DNA of 5,367 bases, from contig CAIVGD010000342.1 of assembly GCA_903905395.1 (NCBI GenBank), positions 1-5,367 of the forward strand. The letters run 5' to 3'. The notes under the pieces were generated by a model. The model worked only from the letters and a program-made list of their open reading frames with translations. It ran no database searches and was not told where the DNA came from. The translations under genes and the position numbers were made by a program. Below, piece after piece: positions 1 to 5,367 of this stretch (positions are counted from its first letter, which is position 1; every line of letters begins with the position of its first letter). The DNA comes from an uncultured Verrucomicrobiota bacterium (GTDB taxonomy: Bacteria; Verrucomicrobiota; Verrucomicrobiia; Methylacidiphilales; Verrucolacustridaceae).

Positions 1-2
1 AT

Positions 3-938
3 CATGTGACGATTGCGACATGGCGAATCCCCCCGATCCTCAGGGGGCAATCCGCCCCGTTGGTGTGGGGGCCGATCGGCGGGGCCGCCAATTATCCATG
101 GAGACTGTTGGGCGTGACATCTTTTTATGGAGGCTTGTTTGAAATATTTAGAAATATCATGAATACTCTCACGCGTTATCGCCCCCAATTCAAACGTGGA
201 GTCAGGGCTACTGCTGCGGTTATTTGTGCGAACAACGAAACAGCCCGAACGATCACTTGTGCCCGTGGCACGGGAAAAAACGTCTATAAACTCACAGCGG
301 CTAGCTTTTCAAAACAGGAGAGAGATGAATTTCTGGGGCTGCTAAAAACAAAAATATATGAAGGCGAGCTACGCGCCTTTGCCGGCGGAATCTGCATAGG
401 ATCGAAAGGGCTGCTCCTGGCGCTGCTTGCCCTTAAAAAGGCGAAGGAGGCTGGACATACAATCCACTACACCATTGCTAGTACTGGTCCAGAACTTCAG
501 TTTCTAAAAAGAAAAGCCCGATCCCTCGGTCTGATGGGACAGGTGGAGTTCCACGCTGGATTTCGCGGAAACGCATACAAAGAGGTGCTTGGGGGGAGTC
601 AGATTTATCTATTACCCAGCTTCCGCGAGGGATCTCCTTCCACCATTTTAGAGGCGATGTTGGCCGGAGCGGTTCCCGTGGTGATGAAGGCGAGCACGCC
701 AGGAGAAATAGTCACCCCTGAGTGTGGTTTTGCAGTGCCTGTCCGCGGAGCTGGGCAAATTGTGGAGGATCTGGCCAAAGCGATGGTTCGACTTGCGGAG
801 GATCGCGCCCTTCTAAAACAGCTGTCGCTCGCAGCGCACAAAAGGGTGGCGGATGAGTTCGCTCAAGAAAAGTACGTGGAGAGAATCAACCGAATTTATC
901 TGGAAGTAACCGATCCGAATCAAGCTGGGCACGGATAA
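3..938 (+). CDS. GT4-family glycosyltransferase, 5'-truncated by the window edge
   Basis: A retaining glycosyltransferase with the GT-B fold, expected to move a sugar from a nucleotide-sugar donor onto a lipid-linked glycan at the cytoplasmic membrane face. The frame is already open at base 3. The GTG at 6 is probably an internal valine, because the first visible residues (HVTIATWRIPP, then VWGPIGG) match the middle of the N-terminal domain of this family. I estimate 70 to 120 N-terminal residues are missing. Counting the GTG codon as residue 1, the C-terminal donor-binding domain begins near 122 (LRAFAGG), with a lysine at 134 in the usual phosphate-binding loop. The EX7E signature is present as E208 and E216 in FREGSPSTILEAM, followed by PGEI at 232 and CGFAVPV at 240. 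The downstream acyltransferase is on the same strand, so the two may be co-transcribed. Family assignment is firm; donor and acceptor cannot be read from the sequence. Confidence 0.9.
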   Translation, partial: HVTIATWRIPPILRGQSAPLVWGPIGGAANYPWRLLGVTSFYGGLFEIFRNIMNTLTRYRPQFKRGVRATAAVICANNETARTITCARGTGKNVYKLTAASFSKQERDEFLGLLKTKIYEGELRAFAGGICIGSKGLLLALLALKKAKEAGHTIHYTIASTGPELQFLKRKARSLGLMGQVEFHAGFRGNAYKEVLGGSQIYLLPSFREGSPSTILEAMLAGAVPVVMKASTPGEIVTPECGFAVPVRGAGQIVEDLAKAMVRLAEDRALLKQLSLAAHKRVADEFAQEKYVERINRIYLEVTDPNQAGHG

Positions 939-979
939 GCCAGCAATCAAGCGGTCAACACTGGGGCGTGTGGGGAGGG

Positions 980-1008
980 TTGCAAAAAGATGGGGGCGAA
1001 GATAAATT
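980..1008 (+). promoter_or_regulatory. Possible sigma70-like promoter before the acyltransferase
   Basis: TTGCAA at 980-985 (4 of 6 matches to TTGACA) and TAAATT at 1003-1008 (4 of 6 to TATAAT) are separated by exactly 17 bases. If real, transcription would start near 1014, inside the longest reading of the acyltransferase gene, and translation would then begin at the ATG at 1074. Such matches arise by chance fairly often, so this is tentative. Confidence 0.18.
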
Positions 1009-1598
1009 GGTATGTGGCCATCGCAGTTGGTAATTCCGGATGGCGAGCATTCTCTGAGCAGTGGGGGTACCTCATGCACGAATTAACCCTCCTGGCGGAC
1101 GGCAAAGCGGCACGGTGGTTGGTGCTTTTCTTTGAGCCTTCGGCTGGCGTGATTATTTCCTACCGACTCGACCGATGTGGCTATTTGTTGTTCGGGTCAA
1201 ATTGGACTGCCATGCGGATTTTGTTTTTTCCCGTTATCCTTTTTCTGGGTCTTTGGAGTTGCCGTCACGAGATTTGCTGGAAAGCGGAAGTGGGCAAGGG
1301 GCTCAGGATAATACACCCCACGTTGGGTGTGGTGATGCACGCAGAGGCTATTGTGGGGGAAAACTGCGTGCTTCTAGGTGGAAACATCATTGGGGGAAGG
1401 AAGTCGATCCGGAGAGGTGAACTGGTCGTCGGGAACAATGTCGTTCTAGGAGTTCATGCCTGTGTCCTGGGTCCAGTGAAAGTAGGCAATCGCGTCCAGA
1501 TTGGCGCGGGGGCAGTGGTGGTTCACGATCTGGCGGATGATGCTGTGGCGGTGGGTATACCGGCCAGACCTATAAGCGAGCGACGGGTTTCGGCTTAA
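990..1598 (+). CDS. Left-handed beta-helix (hexapeptide-repeat) acyltransferase, serine-acetyltransferase-like, probable sugar O-acetyltransferase
   Basis: Likely transfers an acetyl group from acetyl-CoA to a hydroxyl of a glycan or precursor in the cytoplasm. In the 202-residue reading, a hydrophobic stretch lies at about 76-90. The hexapeptide coil region runs from about 95 to 185 (VGKGLRIIHP, IVGENCVLLG, LVVGNNVVLG, VKVGNRVQIGAGAVVV) and ends in VGIPARPI, the standard C-terminus of CysE/NodL-like enzymes. H109 in IIHP aligns with the catalytic histidine of serine acetyltransferase. The residue before it is Ile, not the serine-binding Asp, and the Arg-His pair of the GGDRHP loop is absent, so serine is an unlikely substrate. 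Start choice is open. ATG 990 has GGGGAGGG at 972-979 upstream. ATG 1074 (residue 29) has GGGGG six bases before it, and from there the protein (MHELTLLADGK) resembles a usual family N-terminus, which favours 1074-1598. Its stop is 27 bases from the convergent glycosyltransferase stop. Confidence 0.85.
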   Translation: MGAKINWYVAIAVGNSGWRAFSEQWGYLMHELTLLADGKAARWLVLFFEPSAGVIISYRLDRCGYLLFGSNWTAMRILFFPVILFLGLWSCRHEICWKAEVGKGLRIIHPTLGVVMHAEAIVGENCVLLGGNIIGGRKSIRRGELVVGNNVVLGVHACVLGPVKVGNRVQIGAGAVVVHDLADDAVAVGIPARPISERRVSA

Positions 1599-1625
1599 AC
1601 CGGGGGACGGTGTTGGGTAATGATT

Positions 1626-2885
1626 TTAGGCAAAGGGGAGGAGAATACGTTGGGCTATGGTTGTGGGGGAGGAGAGGCGGGCGTTTTCTATCAGGGAGGT
1701 GGCAGGGGATTCGGAAACGGAAGCAATCTGAAGTTTTCGCGTGAGGAGATTGAAGGTAGAGCCAAAAAAAGAATCTTTTGGAGGAAGTGGGTCGTTGCCA
1801 AGGACTGGAATCTCTGAGGGGCCGACAACGACACAGCCGCAGGAAAGAGCTTCGACCCCTGCGATAAGAAAGCTTTCGTAGCGGGAGGAGAAGAAAAAGA
1901 TTTTGGATTCCTGCATGTGGCGGGCGAGATCGGCGGGAGGGTAGGAGGGTAAAAAGGTGATTTTTGGGTGAGGGGATTTACTGGGGAGGCCAGAACCGAT
2001 GACAAGGGAGATCCAGGAGGGGTTTTTATTTAGAAAAGTGCGGAGAGTTTTGAGCAGAAGAGGGAGGTTCTTTTGGTAGGAGTCCCAGCGGCCGATGGAG
2101 ATTATTTGATTCTTTTTAGGTATGGCGGGGTCGAATTTAAAGATATCGGTTTGGACGGGGTGGGGGACGTGGTGGATTTTTTCCGGATCGACCCCTAGGC
2201 GGCCTGTGAGGGATTTCCAGAGGGCGGTGGCGTGGGGGGTTTCGACGAGTAGGGAGGGCAGAAGTTGAAGGGTTTTCCTTAAGCGATATTCGATCCAGGG
2301 GGTGGCCAGGAATGAGGAGAGGGAGTAGAGGGCGGAGAGGGGGATGGAGCAAATGGCGGGCCAGCGGAAGGTGTGATCGCGGAAGTAGTCGTAGCGGCGT
2401 TTGAGGAAGGTGAGAGGCCCGCAGGAGGCGGTGCGCATGCCGTCGCTGTCCGCCCGTTCGATGACGCGGTGGGTGGCGGAGAGGGCGGCGCGGCGGATGG
2501 GATCGTATTTGGGGCGGGTCCAGAGTCCGAGGATGACGAGATCGGGATGATGATCCTTCCACCAAAGGGGGTTGAGAACGTCCTGTTGAGAAACCCAAAG
2601 AACAGGATCGACGGGATTGTTTGGAGAGTATGAAAGTGGGAATGTGGGAAGGGGTGAATGTGGCCCTACTTCGTCCCGCAGTTGCGGGACTTCGAAGGGT
2701 TGCTCCCTAGTGTGATCAAGTTCGTTCGGTATTGCGGGGGTGGGGCGGGGTTCGGTCGCAGGGTGTACGACGAGGAGGGCGTTGTGGCCGAGGGAGCGGA
2801 ATGCTTGGGTTAGGAGGCCGAGGTCGCGGTGCCAGAAGAGCTGGTCGGGGCGGATGGCGAGGTCGGTGTAGAGGAGGATTTTCAA
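1626..2885 (-). CDS. GT4-family glycosyltransferase, complete, TTG start
   Basis: A 419-residue GT-B glycosyltransferase, within the normal length of the family, probably adding one sugar of the same glycan. The N-terminus MKILLYTDL is a typical first Rossmann strand. Residues 116-120 (LVILG) and the ERADSDGM segment at 143-150 belong to the N-terminal domain. The C-terminal domain carries HVPHPVQTDIF (239-249), IGRWDSYQKNL (264-274, with K272 in the phosphate-binding loop), FLPSYP (311-316) and the EX7E signature E337/E345 in RYESFLIAGVEALSCG. The start must be TTG at 2885-2883: an in-frame TAA lies immediately upstream and no other early start keeps the first strand. No Shine-Dalgarno sequence is visible. 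Residues about 44-95 are proline-rich and low in recognisable fold, and contain a palindrome at the DNA level. The gene opposes all other genes in the window, convergent with the acyltransferase and divergent from fkbM, so it must have its own promoter. Confidence 0.93.
   Translation of the reverse strand: MKILLYTDLAIRPDQLFWHRDLGLLTQAFRSLGHNALLVVHPATEPRPTPAIPNELDHTREQPFEVPQLRDEVGPHSPLPTFPLSYSPNNPVDPVLWVSQQDVLNPLWWKDHHPDLVILGLWTRPKYDPIRRAALSATHRVIERADSDGMRTASCGPLTFLKRRYDYFRDHTFRWPAICSIPLSALYSLSSFLATPWIEYRLRKTLQLLPSLLVETPHATALWKSLTGRLGVDPEKIHHVPHPVQTDIFKFDPAIPKKNQIISIGRWDSYQKNLPLLLKTLRTFLNKNPSWISLVIGSGLPSKSPHPKITFLPSYPPADLARHMQESKIFFFSSRYESFLIAGVEALSCGCVVVGPSEIPVLGNDPLPPKDSFFGSTFNLLTRKLQIASVSESPATSLIENARLSSPTTIAQRILLPFA
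2669..2697. repeat. Palindromic (REP-like) element inside the minus-strand glycosyltransferase gene
   Basis: GTCCCGCA at 2673-2680 and TGCGGGAC at 2683-2690 form a perfect 8-bp inverted repeat around a 2-base spacer. An outer pairing CTTCG (2669-2673) with CGAAG (2693-2697) lengthens it to a 12-bp stem with a 3-base bulge (CTT, 2690-2692). It is translated in frame as residues about 65-74 of the glycosyltransferase (FEVPQLRDEV), in a variable linker between conserved parts of the N-terminal domain. The size and shape match a REP-type unit. No second copy is visible in this window, so repeat status is inferred. Confidence 0.5.
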
Positions 2886-2925
2886 TTAATTAGCTGGGAA
2901 AGAGAAGTAGTCGCGGCACAGTCTT

Positions 2926-2948
2926 ATGCCTAGCAATTTTTAGGGCAT
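2926..2948 (+). promoter_or_regulatory. Imperfect hairpin in the divergent intergenic region before fkbM
   Basis: ATGCCTA (2926-2932) pairs with TAGGGCAT (2941-2948), leaving one G bulged and an 8-base loop. It lies 8 bases before the fkbM ATG in the 70-base gap shared with the divergent glycosyltransferase gene. It could be an operator-like site or a leader hairpin occluding the ribosome site. No T-run follows, so it is not a terminator. I could not find a convincing -35/-10 pair for either gene in this gap. The stem is short and may be fortuitous. Confidence 0.2.
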
Positions 2949-2955
2949 GTATTAA

Positions 2956-3858
2956 ATGAACCCACTTAAAATATTTTTGAGACCAGAGTATCTTTTTAGG
3001 CCAAGACAAATACTTCATCGTTTGAAGCGGGCTTGTCATACCCCAAAGACAAGCGGTGAAACAGTAGTCCTACCTTGGGGCGACTCAATAAAAGTATTTA
3101 CAAACGAGATTATCGGGGCGGGCATTTGGTGTTATGGAGTGTTTGATTTGATTGTGGGTGAAGCCATCCTCAGACTACTCGACAAGGGCGAAACAGCATT
3201 GGATATTGGTGCGAACATAGGTCAGTTTTCAACGTTAATGGCCCGCAGGGTTGGATTAAATGGGAAAGTCGTTTCCTTTGAACCACATCCAGACATATAT
3301 CACGAACTAATCACGAACTGTAGCCTTGCCATTAATATTCAGAAAACCTTACAAGCCCACAATTCCGCTCTGGGAAAAAATAGTGGATCCGGAACACTGA
3401 TTATTCCAAAGGAGTTTGGTGGGAACCGGGGCGCCTCTAGAATGGGGACTGCTGGACCGAAAGATGAGGACACATTTAAAATAAAAGTTGAGACACTTGA
3501 TGAAGAATGCGAAGCGCTTGGATTCATCGGCGTGTGCAAAATTGATGTAGAGGGGCACGAAGCTGAGGTTTTTAAGGGGGCGTCTAAAACTCTTCGAGAG
3601 AAAAAAATCAGGGATATTATTTATGAGGATGTCGGTCTCGCCAACACCGAGCTTCAGACAATGCTACTCGCGGCAGGATATACTATTTTTTCCCTACATA
3701 CCGATGTTATCAAGCCACGAATCTCGGCTTTTGCGGAAAAGGCGCCTTTTAAAAGAGGTCAAGAAGGCGAGAACTTTGTAGCGACACTGGACCCGGATCG
3801 GGCAATTCGCAGGTTTAATGGGGTTGGCTGGAAAGCACTCAGAAAATTACAACCTTAA
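2956..3858 (+). CDS. FkbM-family SAM-dependent methyltransferase
   Basis: A class I methyltransferase of the FkbM family, which typically O-methylates hydroxyls of sugars or polyketides using S-adenosylmethionine. The 300-residue length is normal. The SAM-binding motif I is LDIGANIGQFSTL at 82-94, the acidic end of strand 2 is SFEPHPD at 107-113, and the family hallmark KIDVEGHEAEVFKGA is at 195-209. The C-terminal part (YEDVG at 223, GYTIFSL at 241) fits the usual beta-strand additions. ATG 2956 is the only good start, because an in-frame TAA lies directly before it. The Shine-Dalgarno match is poor. Sampled 60-base lines are 42 to 45 percent GC, lower than 55 to 73 percent in sampled lines of the FkbH-like gene, which suggests separate acquisition. 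In a locus with two glycosyltransferases, methylation of a glycan sugar is the likely role; the exact acceptor is unknown. Confidence 0.93.
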   Translation: MNPLKIFLRPEYLFRPRQILHRLKRACHTPKTSGETVVLPWGDSIKVFTNEIIGAGIWCYGVFDLIVGEAILRLLDKGETALDIGANIGQFSTLMARRVGLNGKVVSFEPHPDIYHELITNCSLAINIQKTLQAHNSALGKNSGSGTLIIPKEFGGNRGASRMGTAGPKDEDTFKIKVETLDEECEALGFIGVCKIDVEGHEAEVFKGASKTLREKKIRDIIYEDVGLANTELQTMLLAAGYTIFSLHTDVIKPRISAFAEKAPFKRGQEGENFVATLDPDRAIRRFNGVGWKALRKLQP

Positions 3859-3956
3859 TCCATATCAGGAGGCCAAGGGATCGGTCCTACTTCGGCGGCA
3901 TCTAAAAAATCGACGTTGGGAAGGGTGGTTCCAAGCTGAACGGCATTCAAATCTTT
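3855..3956 (-). pseudogene. Possible 3' scrap of a decayed gene in the fkbM to fkbH-like gap
   Basis: The 149-base gap between fkbM and the FkbH-like gene has no clear gene. On the minus strand, a frame closed by TAG at 3959-3957 and TAA at 3857-3855 gives 33 codons with protein-like composition (core LGTTLPNVDFLDAAEVGP, then a proline-rich end PIPWPPDMD). It has no plausible start and no family I recognise. Its stop overlaps the fkbM stop tail-to-tail, as a convergent gene's 3' end would. It could be the truncated tail of a gene lost when the FkbH-like gene arrived, or chance. No terminator hairpin with a T-run was seen in this gap. Confidence 0.2.
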
Positions 3957-4007
3957 CTAAATCAAATCGGGGCGTGATGGTGAAAAATGTTCTGATATAA
4001 AGCCTCT

Positions 4008-5367
4008 ATGGAAAGGCCTGTCCACGAAGCGATCCGTCTTTTGGCGGCGAAAGCCCGCACGGGTGACGCAGGGGCTTTTCGCGAATTCCAAAAACTAGCC
4101 TCTCATGCGATGGAGGCCGACCAACTGCTTCTGCTGGCCAACCTAGCTAAAAAAGCATTTGCCCAAGAAGTTTCCAACCTGCCGATCGTGCGCATGGGGC
4201 TGTTGGGCGCATGCACCTTTCACCCTTGGAAGCATCTGCTTGAAGTGCGTTTGTTGGGGGAGGGGGTACGACCCCTTTTCACCGAAGGACTTTTTGATAA
4301 CTACACAGCAGAAATCCTTGAGCTGGGGGGCCTTCTTGAAGGAGGGCAACTTGATTTCGTTCTTCTTTGCCCGTCTGCCCAGCGACTGATGAAGCCAGCC
4401 CTAGCTGAGGGAGATTCTGCGGTGGGTCGCGAGATGGCGGCCGCGGCCGCCCGTGAGCTCCTGGCACTGTGCCGCAAGGCTCATGAACGAACCCAGGCGG
4501 AAATTATTCTGGTGAATTTTCCGTTGCCCTGTCGGCAGGATTGGGGTTCTTTTCGCAATCGAACCCTGGCGACCGACTGGACATTCCGCCGGGCGGTCAA
4601 TCTGGAGCTGGGACTGACGGCTCCTGCTTTTGTGCAACTCTGCGATCGGGAATATCTGGAGGCTAGGTTGGGCTTGGAGAAAGCCGAGGACCGGCGGGGA
4701 TGGTTTGAAAGCAAACAGCCGGGGTCGCCGGCCTTGCTGGCTGTGCTGGCGGCCGAGGTGGCCCGGTTGGCCGCCCAGGCTCGGCGCCCCATGAAAAAGG
4801 TTTTGGCACTGGATTTGGACAACACCCTGTGGGGCGGGGTGATTGGGGATGACGGGCTGGCCGGAATTGAGTTGGGCGACACCTCTCCGCGTGGGGAGGC
4901 GTTCAAGGATTTTCAGAAATACATCAAGTCCTTGAAGGATCGGGGGGTTTTGCTGGCTGTGTGCAGTAAAAATGATGAAGCCAGGGCTTTGGAGCCTTTT
5001 GAAAAGCACCCCGAAATGATTCTGAAGAGGGAGGATTTCGTGGCCTTTTATGCAAATTGGGAGCCGAAACCGGAAAACTTACGCAGGATGGCGGCCGAAC
5101 TGCGCCTGGGGCTGGACAGCTTTGTCTTTGCCGATGACAACCCAGCGGAGATTGAAATTGTCCGGCAATTTACCCCAGAGATTGGGCGGGTGTTGCTGGG
5201 TCCCGATCCTGCGGACTACACCGCGCAACTGCAGGACTCCCGATTCTTCGAGCCCCGGCAGATTACGAAGGAGGATGGGGTACGTTCGGAGCAGTATCGG
5301 GCCGAGGTACAGCGGAAGGGGATGGAGAGTCAGTGCACCGATATGGACAGCTATTTGACGTCTTTGG
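4008..5367 (+). CDS. FkbH-like HAD-IIIC enzyme, 3'-truncated by the window edge
   Basis: The visible 453 codons stay open to the right edge. FkbH-type proteins are usually roughly 550 to 650 residues, so the end and probably a GNAT-like C-terminal domain are missing. Characterised relatives in polyketide pathways dephosphorylate 1,3-bisphosphoglycerate and load the glyceryl unit onto an acyl-carrier protein. Residues about 60-215 match the SGNH-like N-terminal region (MGLLGACTFHPW at 63-74, LDFVLLCPS at 115-123, ILVNFPLP at 167-174). The HAD core follows: D269 and D271 in LALDLDNTLWGG, S320 in VCSKND, K354 in NWEPKPENL, and D376-D377 in FADDNPAEIE, so all four motifs are intact. ATG 4008 is the first start after an in-frame TGA at 3993; the Shine-Dalgarno match is poor. 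It follows fkbM on the same strand after 149 bases. In a glycan locus it may provide a glyceryl, lactyl or similar acyl decoration, which is inference. No carrier protein gene is in view. Confidence 0.92.
   Translation, partial: MERPVHEAIRLLAAKARTGDAGAFREFQKLASHAMEADQLLLLANLAKKAFAQEVSNLPIVRMGLLGACTFHPWKHLLEVRLLGEGVRPLFTEGLFDNYTAEILELGGLLEGGQLDFVLLCPSAQRLMKPALAEGDSAVGREMAAAAARELLALCRKAHERTQAEIILVNFPLPCRQDWGSFRNRTLATDWTFRRAVNLELGLTAPAFVQLCDREYLEARLGLEKAEDRRGWFESKQPGSPALLAVLAAEVARLAAQARRPMKKVLALDLDNTLWGGVIGDDGLAGIELGDTSPRGEAFKDFQKYIKSLKDRGVLLAVCSKNDEARALEPFEKHPEMILKREDFVAFYANWEPKPENLRRMAAELRLGLDSFVFADDNPAEIEIVRQFTPEIGRVLLGPDPADYTAQLQDSRFFEPRQITKEDGVRSEQYRAEVQRKGMESQCTDMDSYLTSL

Noticed and set aside
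762..805. Repeated GGAGGATC in the first glycosyltransferase
   Set aside because: Two 8-base matches in coding sequence, explained by ordinary Glu-Asp codons; no further copies form an array.
1599..1625. Possible bidirectional terminator between the convergent genes
   Set aside because: Only a 4-bp stem (ACCG/CGGT) can be drawn, with no T-run on either side.
2306..2350. Purine-rich tract on the plus strand
   Set aside because: Explained by Leu/Ser-rich codons of the minus-strand glycosyltransferase (residues about 181-195).
1620..2633. Plus-strand and alternative minus-frame open frames within the glycosyltransferase (for example 1620-1817, 2137-2598 and 2373-2633)
   Set aside because: Low-complexity translations rich in Gly, Arg, Pro or Ser, created by the codon bias of the real gene, which carries clear GT4 motifs.
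3818..4000. A 60-codon plus-strand frame overlapping the fkbM end and filling the gap
   Set aside because: Its first part is fkbM in another frame; the rest is basic and unrecognised, with no family motif or Shine-Dalgarno support.
4437..4450. 14-bp GC palindrome (GCGGCCGCGGCCGC)
   Set aside because: Explained by GCC/GCG alanine codons in an Ala-rich helix of the FkbH-like protein.
4143..5009. Minus-strand open frames across the FkbH-like gene (4401-5009, 4481-4906 and others)
   Set aside because: Shadows of a strongly supported plus-strand gene with intact HAD motifs.
5050..5358. Plus-strand open frame of 102 codons near the right edge
   Set aside because: Out of frame with the FkbH-like coding sequence, which covers the same bases with recognised motifs (K354, D376-D377).

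Overview
The window is part of a bacterial surface-glycan (exopolysaccharide, capsule or O-antigen type) biosynthesis locus of moderate to high GC. It holds five protein genes, and two run off the edges. No rRNA, tRNA, CRISPR array or recognisable insertion sequence is visible. The lineage cannot be fixed from the sequence. Weak or absent Shine-Dalgarno sequences at most visible starts, a TTG start and the glycan-type gene set would fit a Gram-negative environmental bacterium such as a Verrucomicrobiota member, but that is only a guess.

Layout from left to right: (1) the C-terminal three quarters or so of a GT4-family glycosyltransferase (+, cut by the left edge, stop at 938). (2) A left-handed beta-helix acyltransferase related to serine acetyltransferases (+, 990 or 1074 to 1598), which lacks the serine-binding residues of true CysE and is better read as a sugar O-acetyltransferase. 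(3) A complete second GT4-family glycosyltransferase on the minus strand (2885 to 1626), convergent with the acyltransferase, with a TTG start and a palindrome inside its coding sequence. (4) An FkbM-family SAM-dependent methyltransferase (+, 2956-3858), divergent from gene 3 across a 70-base gap and clearly more AT-rich than gene 5. (5) A 149-base gap with a possible gene scrap on the minus strand. (6) The first 453 codons of an FkbH-like HAD-IIIC enzyme (+, 4008 to beyond the right edge), with all four HAD motifs intact.

Together the genes suggest assembly and decoration of a glycan. The two GT4 enzymes would add sugars from nucleotide-sugar donors at the cytoplasmic face of the membrane, the beta-helix enzyme would acetylate a sugar hydroxyl, FkbM would O-methylate a hydroxyl, and the FkbH-like enzyme would supply a small activated acyl unit (glyceryl in characterised relatives), possibly for a further decoration. 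The mixed orientations, the compositional shift at fkbM and the possible remnant after it point to a locus built by repeated insertion and rearrangement. I found no wholly new system. The most interesting points are the FkbH-like enzyme in a glycan context, the palindrome inside a glycosyltransferase gene, and the acyltransferase with altered active-site residues.
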